Part shown: positions 10,350-19,600 of the stretch, in pieces
How the letters are laid out: every line of letters begins with the position of its first letter
Position numbering within the stretch: the first letter of the stretch is position 1
NCBI GenBank assembly: GCA_947561715.1
Contig: OX387202.1
Location: forward strand, 9,375,001 to 9,439,000
Direction of reading: 5' to 3'
Source: Ascidia mentula
Lineage: Eukaryota > Chordata > Ascidiacea > Phlebobranchia > Ascidiidae
Length of the DNA stretch: 64,000 nucleotides
The notes under the pieces: model-generated
Database searches by the model: none
Seen by the model: the letters and a program-made list of their open reading frames with translations, nothing else
What the model was told of the DNA's origin: nothing
Made by a program: the position numbers and the translations under genes

Positions 10350-11312
10350 TTAAGTTGTTGAATCGCCTCGTTTCGGCTTTTTCACTTCACTGTAAACTTC
10401 AATTACTTTCTTCTCCTTATGAACTTGCGCGTAAACATCGGGAGCTTTAGACGAGTTTTCTTCAGTACCTGGAGGTACCGAGGAGTAATATACATTAGTA
10501 GTTGCGTCAAGCCCACTACTGCCGCCTGTACCGACCGCAAGTTGCGGCGGATTAACAGCACTGTAAGTTGCGTCATTTCCTGTGTCACAAGCAGTTACTG
10601 CTGAACTTTCAGCAATGGTTGCATACGTGTTTGTGTCATCCACGTTTCGCACATCGTTACTTACTGTTGTTACCTGTTTGGCTTGGCGGCGATTTCGCTT
10701 CAATAAATACACAACCAAGGCAATCAACGCAATTGCCAGCAATATTGCCAAGATTGTTAATCCAGCCAACATTCCTGTGTTAGTGGCGACCCCTGCTGAA
10801 ACACCAGAGGCAGTCGTAGACGAGCCGATAGGTTTCGATGATTTTGTTGCAATTTGTGGAATTTGATTTCTACCATCGATGTTTGGAGACTGTTTGTGTG
10901 GCTTGTAACAAAGAAATGAACGTCGTTCACTTGCAGCCCCAAACCAAATATCTTGTTTATTTCGAGCTATTTCGCCGTAATCCTCCTTTCCGCTTGTTGC
11001 TCCATCAAGTATAATTCTTTGCCCTTCTGCAACACGTTGAAAATTTTCTCCAGTAATCCAAAAAGCATCAACGTTACTTCCTTTGTCAGTTAATCCAATG
11101 CGGTAATAATTTCTTCCACATGGTTCCACGGATGGAAAAAAATCCACTGCATCTTTAAACTTCTCACTGGTGTTTAAAACTGCCAACCTTGCACCGTGAA
11201 CATCCTGGCAATGTTGATCTGCATTACTCGCATTCAACATATGTCGGTGATAAAACAAAATTCCGTGGGTCCTGTTCCTTGTTTGCATGCAGTATTCCAA
11301 ACCAACAACCAT
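10350..11312 (-). CDS. Full-length lectin-like receptor, mosaic of two paralogue types
   Basis: 320 residues from the ATG at 11312; the frame is open upstream through GTGCAG, again suggesting an earlier exon. The lectin-like domain (about residues 8-145) is nearly that of the minus-strand copies at 4226-5035 and 6763-7782. The stalk is short. The membrane segment (T-G-M-L-A-G-L-T-I-L-A-I-L-L-A-I-A-L) and the middle of the tail (D-A-T-T-N-V-Y-Y-S-S-V-P-P-G) instead follow the plus-strand gene at 17522-18502. The last residues (E-V-K-K-P-K-R-G-D-S-T-T) are again of the minus-strand type. The tail has T-Y-A-T-I, T-Y-S-A-V, Y-Y-S-S-V, V-Y-A-Q-V and V-Y-S-E-V, the most motifs of the set. Gene conversion or unequal exchange is the likely reason. 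Confidence 0.85.
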   Translation of the reverse strand: MVVGLEYCMQTRNRTHGILFYHRHMLNASNADQHCQDVHGARLAVLNTSEKFKDAVDFFPSVEPCGRNYYRIGLTDKGSNVDAFWITGENFQRVAEGQRIILDGATSGKEDYGEIARNKQDIWFGAASERRSFLCYKPHKQSPNIDGRNQIPQIATKSSKPIGSSTTASGVSAGVATNTGMLAGLTILAILLAIALIALVVYLLKRNRRQAKQVTTVSNDVRNVDDTNTYATIAESSAVTACDTGNDATYSAVNPPQLAVGTGGSSGLDATTNVYYSSVPPGTEENSSKAPDVYAQVHKEKKVIEVYSEVKKPKRGDSTT

Positions 11313-11399
11313 TTTATTGTTTGGTATAATCACTCTTTGATCCAAAATATTTTCATCCACTAGTAACCCCTGCACATAAGACTGCCAAAACCAAATCAC

Positions 11400-12010
11400 T
11401 TATGTAAGGCTGGGCATCCGCTGGTAAGTTTCTTGCCTTACACAGCTCAACGTTACGTCGTTACGTCATCCTAAGGGTGTTTCACGCTCATGAATGATAC
11501 CGGCTGCAGATCGATCAAAGTACGAGTGAGGTGGGACTGCCCGAATAAGGAAATATGAATTAATTTCAATTTTATCACAGTGTGTATTTAACGCAACCTG
11601 GTCTAATTTTGACATAAGTTTGGATTTTTTTGAAGGGGTAAAAAGTGATCAACATGTGACAGTCAAATTACTCATAAGCCTTGTGACCAAATACTTCCTT
11701 AAAGTGATATATGCAAAGACCCAACGATAATTTCCTTTTCTCTATCAAAGGAAATAACCTGTAGTAACCTCTTCCATGACGTAGTGTTGCGATACATGGT
11801 ACAGTGCACCGTTACCATGGTTACAAACTTAGCCTCCTTCATTGTTGTGCTGTATATGCAGCTGTAGCTCGGATACAATTTATGTAAACAAAGGACGTGA
11901 ATGTTTTTGTTTATTAACGAATGTTTATAGGCAGCAATAAGCCGAAGGACAGAGGAATTTAAGTCTTATTTAACTTTACAAATATGAACACTAAATAAAA
12001 AATAAATAAA
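11400..12010. other. No gene seen; presumptive upstream region of the receptor at 10350-11312
   Basis: No supported coding frame. It contains the region where a signal-peptide exon or promoter for the minus-strand receptor gene should lie, but I could not pick one out. Confidence 0.4.
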
Positions 12011-12019
12011 AGGACACAT

Positions 12020-12344
12020 TTGCTTACAATCCCATATTACTGCATTAATTGTGGTGAAAATTTTGATGCAGCGAATGTGCTACTTGCTCATGAATGCAAA
12101 GCATATGCAGGCAAAATCCTATCGTCTTGTAATAAAGGTGGTGCTTGATGAAGATATGGAGTTACATGAGGATGTGATTGATCTGGAAGATGTACTTAAC
12201 ACCACAATGCTTCTCAGGAAGTTTGACGGCCGAGGCAGGAAACCACGTATAGTCACTCCACGCGTTATAGTTTTTCGACAGAGGTTTGCCTTTGTTAAAC
12301 ATAGTGGTTATAAGGGACGTCGTTTATGCTTGTGTCAATTGTGA
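12020..12344 (+). pseudogene. Zinc-finger / AT-hook fragment with a frameshift
   Basis: One frame (about 12030-12135) reads a C2H2-like half: Y-Y-C-I-N-C-G-E-N-F followed by L-L-A-H-E-C-K, then stops. A second frame (to 12344) reads an acidic stretch (D-E-D-M-E-L-H-E-D-V-I-D-L-E-D-V-L) followed by D-G-R-G-R-K-P-R, which fits the AT-hook core. The two pieces sit in different frames with no intron signal between them. The likeliest reading is a fragment of a zinc-finger gene or retrocopy that has lost its frame. A real exon joined by unseen splicing is possible. Confidence 0.35.
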
Positions 12345-12739
12345 AGCGCGGTATTTAGAACTTGGTAACAAAAAATAAACAATTGTTTATTGACAAGCGT
12401 TTGTGTAAACAATGAAAATGGCAAAAACCTGTTCATGGAATGAAAAAAAGTTTAAATAATATCGTGTTACTTTACACTTAAGCATCACTTGTAATGATCC
12501 GACTTATATTTTGATATACACCTTTGTTTTAAACTTCAATTAGGGCTGTGGAGTGTGTACATTCTGAATGTCACAGGACATCCACGCAATACAACCGCAA
12601 CTTGAAGCAGATTAAATCATTTACACATTTACACGAGTTTATTTTGGTTAATCTTCTTTAACTTTTGCTTGTTGTAAGGATGTCATTTATCTACATCTAT
12701 TTACAATGTCGAGCATTTCAGCTCAAGCGGTATAAATTT

Positions 12740-12850
12740 TAGTTTGGCCACACCGGGGTTTGAACTTAGGACATCCTGGGCACGAATCTCGATCAGGTTT
12801 TCATCTAGATATATGGGTCGGGCGCTTGAACGATGTTAACAATCACCCGC
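12740..12850 (-). repeat. Possible tRNA-derived short interspersed element
   Basis: The minus strand holds AGTTCAAACCCC (12755-12766), close to the polymerase III B-box consensus. It lies in a context like the T-arm and acceptor stem of a tRNA. No convincing A box or complete cloverleaf can be drawn, so a functional tRNA gene is unlikely. Confidence 0.3.
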
Positions 12851-13023
12851 CCAACCACCCGCCCACTTTGTTATTCCCACTGTGTTTTTGGAGTTTCGCC
12901 ACCCCATCTAGCGGTGGAAGCGAAATGGGATATTTTAATCCTGCTTATGGACAGACTATATCATACAAAGCAAAAGAGAAATCCTAAATTGGTGATCAAA
13001 GACAAAAATATCGATAAACTTTG

Positions 13024-13029
13024 TTTATT
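13024..13029 (-). terminator. Poly(A) signal of the Arg/Trp-rich peptide gene
   Basis: AATAAA on the minus strand, 27 bases beyond the stop codon at 13056-13058. The spacing suits a very short 3' UTR. Confidence 0.6.
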
Positions 13030-13055
13030 TTGCCGATGAAAGAAATGCCCACATT

Positions 13056-13620
13056 TTACTCGTCTTCATCTAAAAAGTCATCTTCATCGTCCATTGCTTC
13101 AACTGCGTCTATTCCAAAAGTAAAAAAATGTGTTGAATGTGAAAACAACCATAGCCAAAAGGGTCGAAAACTTTTGGTATCTCGAAGGAAAGTATTATAA
13201 ACTGTAAACATGCAAGTCAAGCATTTGCTATCGGTTAGTTGCTGCCGTAAAATTAAGACGTTTGTGTAAAGGTTGTTTGACAACAAGCAGCATGTGACAG
13301 TTTAGACTCTAATCAACTGGTTAACCCAAAAGACTGAAGCATACACACAAAACTACAGAAACATGGCACTAAATATATTTAAATATAGAATATATGAAAG
13401 TTGAATTAAAGGCTGTAAAGTTTTCTTGATGATTTGTCTGCTTACCTTCATCTCCCTTTCGGTATTTTCGTCTCCATATTCTTCTCCACACCCTTCTATT
13501 CCACCACCTTCTGCGAATCCAGCAACGTCTACTGCGACAGTAGTAGCGTAAGGACTCGGCTGAGTCTGAAGCAAGAAGGACGAGTCCCAGAAGAAGAACG
13601 ATCAACAACAGTTTGTTCAT
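13056..13620 (-). CDS. Arg/Trp-rich antimicrobial peptide precursor
   Basis: Two coding exons, 13620-13446 (58 codons plus one base) and 13108-13056, give 75 residues. A strong signal peptide (M-N-K-L-L-L-I-V-L-L-L-G-L-V-L-L-A-S) is followed by a core of about 32 residues with 14 Arg, 2 Lys and 5 Trp, including W-I-R-R-R-W-W and one possible disulfide pair (C-R-S-R-R-C). The second exon supplies an acidic end (M-D-D-E-D-D-F-L-D-E-D-E). Signal, cationic core and anionic tail is the layout known from tunicate haemocyte antimicrobial peptides such as clavanins and Ci-MAM/Ci-PAP; the core is not one I recognise. The intron is phase 1 after D-E, donor AAG|GTAAGC, acceptor GGAATAG. The ATG sits directly behind a TTTTTTGCAG acceptor. 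A noncoding first exon ending at 13676 (ATAAG|GTAAGC) and a TATA box complete the model. Confidence 0.8.
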
Positions 13621-13739
13621 CTGCAAAAAACGACCATGTAGAAAAACTTTACATCACAATAAGTAAGTTGCTTACCTTATCCTTTGCGTTGCGAGTTCCA
13701 CAATGCAAAATGATGATTTTCAGACTTTAAGGTTTCTGG

Positions 13740-13747
13740 TTATATAG
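13740..13747 (-). promoter_or_regulatory. TATA box of the Arg/Trp-rich peptide gene
   Basis: CTATATAA on the minus strand. A start about 30 bases on, near 13713, would give a 5' leader exon ending at the good donor at 13676/13675. A 55-base intron then leads to the ATG exon at 13620. Confidence 0.5.
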
Positions 13748-13749
13748 AG

Positions 13750-16700
13750 TTGAAAAACATATGTTGCCGGTGATCGTGTTTCTCTTGATAACCGTTGTTA
13801 GACGAGTCTTCCTTCCCAAATAAAAACTCGTAGTCACTCCACGCGCATCCTTCATTTAGCGCGGATAATTTTGCGAAAGTTATTTTTGCAGCTGCATTTG
13901 CTGCATCAGGCAATATTAAATAATTCTTTGCACAAGATATGTTAAATTAGTTTAGGGGTTTATTGGTTTAATGTTTCAAAATGTTTTGCAGTATATACAG
14001 AAATAAAGAACAGAAATACGCCTACAAATCAATACAATTGTAATTCCTCTCCACAAACAAATTAGCTGATAATAGAGAATTTGAGCAGGCAGAATTAAAA
14101 GTACATTTACGAAAGGTTGTGTAAAGCTGATTTTATCGTAATGCAAATTAAAATACTTTCCAAAAATAACTCCACTTTTTGCTCTGAGGCATCGGAATTC
14201 ACGTTTTGGCGATTATCCTGTTTACGATGTATCAGGCAACATATGACACAGCGTCGACCAATCAGGAAGTTAGGTGGAAACACGTGACAAGTTCCTGAGA
14301 TTTTCAGGCGCAAGAAATCCCAACACAAATCTCATTAGGGACCGTATGGAAACTGTTGGTGGTTGAGACGATTAACAAACAAGCTTAATCATATTTGTGT
14401 TATACGTATATTGTCAGAAGGCTCTTGTAAAAAACCAAAGTTTTTTTTGTATGTGAGATATTTTGTGATGTGATGAATATACTTCAAACAAATAACGTAC
14501 AATTGTGGATAGGAAACCAAAAACTGACATAAAATTTTGTTGAAGTGCTGGATATACGTTTTGCATGCACATGTACACGATGACATGTATTTGCCGTCAA
14601 TTTCTGACAATTAAAACAATTAAAAACTATGCTTGTGCCGATTTTTTTTTTAAAAAAAAACGTCCATATGATATTCTTTCTATTTATTTGAGGAAAACTG
14701 CACATATTCGTCTCGATATCAAATAATGTAGATGTTCGTATTTCAGAATTGTGATTTCATGAACATCTTTCTGATCATTGTCTGTTTGAAATCATCCCGA
14801 AATGAAAAATAGTTAAAATTACACAGTTAAGGTTTTTTAGTTCCATGCTTAATTCATCACATGTTACCGGTTCGTCGACTTTAACTCTGGTATTCATCAA
14901 TATCTAACATTTCTTCAAGAATCACTATAGCGTAAAAATTTATCGTGAGTAAGTGTGTGATCACGTGGGTGAACAATTTGTAAACCAAATCCACTCAGCA
15001 CATACAGTAGGTGGTTGTGCAAGTCCCAAACAATCTAGATTTTGGGGGTTTAATAATTTATTTTATGTTTTTTGAAACACTTTGTATAGAACGTGTACGA
15101 TTTTTTGCAGTGTACGGTTGATCAAAGTCGCAATACAAAACATATTTTATCAAGGTGGTAGTAGTTTAATAACGTAGCCATCGCGGAATTTTGTTGGGGG
15201 TTATGAATTTTAAGCGATTGAAAGTATTAAAATTAAGGTTTCCTTGTATTGTTGATTGGTCTCCACCAAACCAATTAGCTCTCCAAATGGACAAGTGATT
15301 TGGCTAACACCGCGGCATCTGAGCATCCGCATAATCGGATGACAGAAAAACAATTCCAAGGAAAATTGAAATCATAATCAGTTTAGCCAAACCTTAAACT
15401 CAAAAAATGTTTTAGTCCTGAATACAAACAACAAAAACGTTGTGCACATGACCATAAAACACGCACATATTTTTAACTGAAATTGTTGACAAAGCGTCCA
15501 GCTAAAATCGAGTTCTTTACGCCGAAAAATGTTATATTCCTTCCATGGCAACTTACACTGTAGCGTCCTTTTAATTTAACTTGTATACAGTCCTTCATCC
15601 TGTAATTCGAGAATTTCTTCCTTCCAACACTGTGTCTCAGCTTTTTACACGACAGCACCAGCCGGGCGTACGTGACGTTTTCGCGTCATAAAATGAACAC
15701 GTTTAAATCTTAGCCATAAAGTTGGCAATTGTACACGTCATTTGAACTTACGAACACTGTTTTTAGGTGTCAGCATTCCAACTGAACTGCTTGTAGTTAG
15801 TAAATAGCGTTATAAAATTTTTCTTCAAAATTGGCGCCATTATTCGACGACATTTTCACCACGTTGTTATATGTATGTGACGAAGTAATATCAGTAAGTT
15901 AATAACAAACTCTCGTGTCAGCCAGGAAAAGAAGTGCGGGGAAAAAATTATTTTCTTCATTTGGGAGCCAATATATATTCGCAACTTTTTCCGAAACCTT
16001 AACAAAGACGCAAGTTGGATTAGAACCGATGGTTGCAACTGATAATGTTGGACTTGGTTTTAGTTCCAGTCGATAGTTTTAATAATATTATATTAATAAT
16101 CTTATCAACGAGAATATAAAATATAAGTAATCGTGCACACATGGGCAAGATTTTGTGAAGCGCGGATTCTAAACAATTTTCTCGTTTCTCGCAAACCCCG
16201 CATGAAAACTTGACAACAACTTGTTAAAGTGAATATATCACGTGTTTCCCTACCGTTTCCTGATTGGACTCACTCCAATTTGCTTGGAGCTCAAAAACAG
16301 GAAAATCGCATCAAAATTACATCCGATGTTTTACATAAACGTGAATTGATCATGAACATCAAGTTTTCTCGATATCCATTTGCGGTTTTCTCGGCCCCAA
16401 TGACATTTTGCCTTTTGTACAGTTTATTTATTTATGTGGTACTCATTATTCCCCAAACTTAAAAAATACACAAAAACCTAATCACGGCAACAGGGAATAA
16501 GTCAAATAGTATCCAACATGTTTGTGTGGAAATATAGACTAATTGACAATACAGTGTATACTGGAAGTAGTGGGAATCAGTTTTTTGGAATTTAATGACC
16601 CAAGCGAACCGGCTGTTAACAACCGTGTGTGTAGGCGTATGTTTCACTTTAAGCAAATGTATTTCCTCGGTTTCCCTGACATGCTGCTGATGAGAGAACA

Positions 16701-17480
16701 GGATGAAAAAATATTTAAATCCCACCACTGTACTTGTATTACGTTCCTTCGCAACTGCTAAATGGGACAGCACCTTGTGTTTCTGCCAGTCGAATGTTTG
16801 GTGACGTTATTGCACAAACTATCACATGTTATAGCAAGCGGTGGGCGTGATGTAACTTGGCAACAATTTGCCGCTCAGACCAGAGTAGGTTGAAACTATA
16901 TGGGAACTTAAGTTTTTATACCACGCGCTCCGATTGGTTGAGGAAGAAGTGGCTTTAACATAGCTGCGATGTCACTTGTTACCCTGAATGCAAACCATTT
17001 TTGCACAAAAAATGTTTTTCTTGTCGTATCTATGAATCCAGTATTATGGGCTTACAAGGAATACATCCACATTGTTGGAGCTGTTGAAATCCACAAAGCT
17101 ATTTTTACGCGGCAATACCAGTAACATTTTATTTCGCAGAGCAGAGCTTTTTGTTTGCAAAAAAACGGCATCAAAATAAACAAAAGTGTCCCCTGCATCT
17201 TGCGAGCAGTAAACAAAAACATCCAACGCGCGGGACGCATGTTCCGTTTGTTACCAAGGCAAAATTTCCACATTGCAAAAGTAAAACGATCAGTAACCTA
17301 ATGACGAACATCCCGTTGAATAGTTCGAGATTGCTGTGAATGTTTTACTTCCTTCATATGACGTCATCCATACATTGTGATTGCAACGTTTCGTTTTCAG
17401 GCATTGGTTTGTTTGAGGTGTCGAGGCTAATTTGATTTCTTGAAACTCTTCAAGTGATTTTGTTTGGTGTTGAGTGGCAT
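13750..17480. other. No gene seen in 3.7 kb
   Basis: Frames on both strands are short and look random. Notable local sequence includes a T9/A9 palindrome near 14641-14660 and an AT-rich palindromic stretch near 16080-16100. A CCAAT-type box (GATTGG) lies near 16932, followed by GC-richer sequence. No tRNA, repeat family or protein domain is evident. The right part should include regulatory sequence of the receptor at 17522-18502. Confidence 0.5.
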
Positions 17481-17482
17481 TC

Positions 17483-17490
17483 TATAAAAA
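17483..17490 (+). promoter_or_regulatory. Candidate TATA box of the plus-strand lectin-like receptor
   Basis: TATAAAAA lies 39 bases before the ATG at 17522, so a transcript could start near 17512. A splice-acceptor-like GTGCACAG lies between them at the place where the paralogues also have acceptor-like sites. This could therefore equally be intron sequence before the receptor exon. Confidence 0.35.
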
Positions 17491-17521
17491 GCAAATTTTG
17501 TGCACAGGGCAGGATAATAAA

Positions 17522-18502
17522 ATGACTTGCCAAATAAATAAAGCAAATGATGAAATTTGTTTGGAAACAAAGTGCACAGAACACGGTGTTCTGTTTTATC
17601 ACGGAACAAGATTAAATGCAAGAGACGCTGATCAACAATGCCAGGATATTCACGGTACAAGGTTGGCAGTCTTAGACACAAAACAGAAGTTTCTGGACGC
17701 AGTGGAATATATTCCTAAATCTAAACCATGTAAACGAACCTATTATCGCATTGGTTTGGTTGAAGACAAAAGTGGGGAAGTATCTTGGCTCAATAATAAA
17801 AAATTTGAGAAAATTGATCAAAAACAAAAGATTTTGATGACAAGTGCCACGTCCAAAACCGTAGACTATGGTAAAATTAAAGCTGGGATAGAAGATATTA
17901 CTTTGGGAAGCCCAGAAGAGAATGTTGCGTATGTATGCTACAAGTCCAACACAACTAGGCAGCAGTTAAGTACACCATCGCCAAACCCGACAAGTTCGAG
18001 AAATTTTGCGTCGGCAAACATCACAAATATCATATCTTTAAAATCAACCACACTTGTGACCAGCATTGGGAAAATTCAATCAACCGCAACAGCTATGTCA
18101 GGCACAACGACAAGCACAGGAATGTTGGTAGGACTAGTAATACTGGCCACAATCTTAGTCCTTTTTATACTGGCTTTGGTGGTCTACTTATTGAGGAAAA
18201 GACTTGGACTTGCCGAACAGTCAGCTGCTCGTAACAATGACAGAATTTATGCAACCATCGAGGAAGCATCAGCACTGGGAGTCGTTGGGAGTGACGCAAC
18301 ACACAACGTCATTTCCCCTCTTCCACTGGCTACCAGGAATAATGAGGGGTTTGACGCAACTACTACTGTCTATTACTCCTCTGTACCTCCAGGCCCCGAA
18401 GGGAACTCGTCTAAAGCACCCGATGTTTACGCGCAAGTTCATAAGGAGAAGAAAGTGACTGAAGTTTACAGTGAAGTGAAAAAAAAAACTGAGAGAAACT
18501 GA
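17522..18502 (+). CDS. Full-length lectin-like receptor with Y-x-x-V/I tail (plus-strand member)
   Basis: 326 residues from the first true ATG at 17522; the frame is open upstream through GTGCACAG. The lectin-like domain (about residues 10-145) has H-G-V-L-F-Y-H, A-D-Q-Q-C, G-T-R-L-A-V-L, C-K-R-T-Y-Y-R-I-G-L, a Trp in V-S-W-L-N-N and a closing V-A-Y-V-C-Y-K. No WND or EPN/QPD motif is seen. A Ser/Thr-rich stalk leads to a membrane helix (about 203-228, G-M-L-V-G-L-V-I-L-A-T-I-L-V-L-F-I-L) and R-K-R. The tail has I-Y-A-T-I, V-Y-Y-S-S-V, V-Y-A-Q-V and V-Y-S-E-V. The whole product lies in one exon. It is the most diverged of the full-length copies in the lectin domain, while its 3' end is almost shared with the others. 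A poly(A) signal follows. Confidence 0.85.
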   Translation: MTCQINKANDEICLETKCTEHGVLFYHGTRLNARDADQQCQDIHGTRLAVLDTKQKFLDAVEYIPKSKPCKRTYYRIGLVEDKSGEVSWLNNKKFEKIDQKQKILMTSATSKTVDYGKIKAGIEDITLGSPEENVAYVCYKSNTTRQQLSTPSPNPTSSRNFASANITNIISLKSTTLVTSIGKIQSTATAMSGTTTSTGMLVGLVILATILVLFILALVVYLLRKRLGLAEQSAARNNDRIYATIEEASALGVVGSDATHNVISPLPLATRNNEGFDATTTVYYSSVPPGPEGNSSKAPDVYAQVHKEKKVTEVYSEVKKKTERN

Positions 18503-18516
18503 ATGATGTTTAAAAT

Positions 18517-18522
18517 AATAAA
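18517..18522 (+). terminator. Poly(A) signal of the plus-strand receptor
   Basis: AATAAA 15 bases after the stop codon ending at 18502. A second one lies near 18680. Confidence 0.5.
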
Positions 18523-18689
18523 TCAGTAAAAGTTATTTCCGTCTAGTGTATATATTAAGTCATAATTTTGTGTGCATGGTATATGTATCCTACGATGTCC
18601 ATCTCCAACAAGTAATTAATTTGTAATTAAAGTGTTCAAAATATCGATTTAATTTACTTAATTGTCGTGTATAAATTCAATAAACGGGA

Positions 18690-19600
18690 TGTAAAAAAAT
18701 GTGTGCATTTTTGCAGAATAGTTTATCTCGAATTTATTCGGTTTGCTGTCAATTAGGTACCAAGTACCAAAGTTTTTTTGTGATGTCTACTACCTACATC
18801 GCCTTTGTTAATTTACAACAGTCACAATGTCACCTACAAACTGTTTTTAAGTATTTTCAAAACTTTTGTCCATTGTTCGCCGTGTTCGATGTGTTCGAAG
18901 AATGTGGAGATTGTCGTGGAACAACATGGACAAAAGTTCAAAATGGAAAAACTTTGTCATTTGCTAGGTGGAAAAGCACGAAGGTACCAGCTAAGAAAAA
19001 AGCAAAAAAAAATAACTCAATGAAAACTATCCAAACATGATACGAAAATAGGAACGCTCATATCGGATTTACTCATAATTCTAAAAATAAACCGAATGGT
19101 GCCGAAAACATTGACAAGTTTGTACGGCCAAAACATTTCAAACCGATAATGGCATAAGTTTTTGTGGAAACGTTTCGACTAAGTAAGACATGTCAACGTT
19201 TTCAGCACTATGGGCCAGTTCTGTTTATTCTCAGAACAAAACCAAAAATTCTGCATAGTATTTTTTATTTGTGCGAAGACTGTTTCCAGCCTTGCAGCGG
19301 GGTTCTCAAAAGACAAATTGCAGAAGCGAACAAAAGCACGAGGCCAGCAAAACGGAAAGACCAGTCATAAGAATGAGTTGCATCTACCACTGCTCCTGTA
19401 AATACGAAAGAGTTAAATTACCCAATGAACTGCAGGCAGTAGTGTACACTGTTTCAACTGGAATGATATATAGCACTAGCTGTTAAACTGGCAGGAACAG
19501 AATTTTAGACTTTATGGTATTTTTCAGTCTATGCCGATTCATTGATTTGCGAGTTGAAAAACTAGTCTACAAAAAAAAACTAGTTGTTGTTGCTCTTTTT
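18690..19600. other. No gene seen
   Basis: Short open frames only, with no domain. At 19429-19475 lies a piece of the dispersed repeat that recurs in the introns of the neighbouring transporter gene (see 20917-22212). Confidence 0.45.

Noticed and set aside
12250-12264. 15-mer TAGTCACTCCACGCG shared with 13831-13845
   Set aside because: A single short shared word with no extended similarity on either side; not enough to call a repeat.
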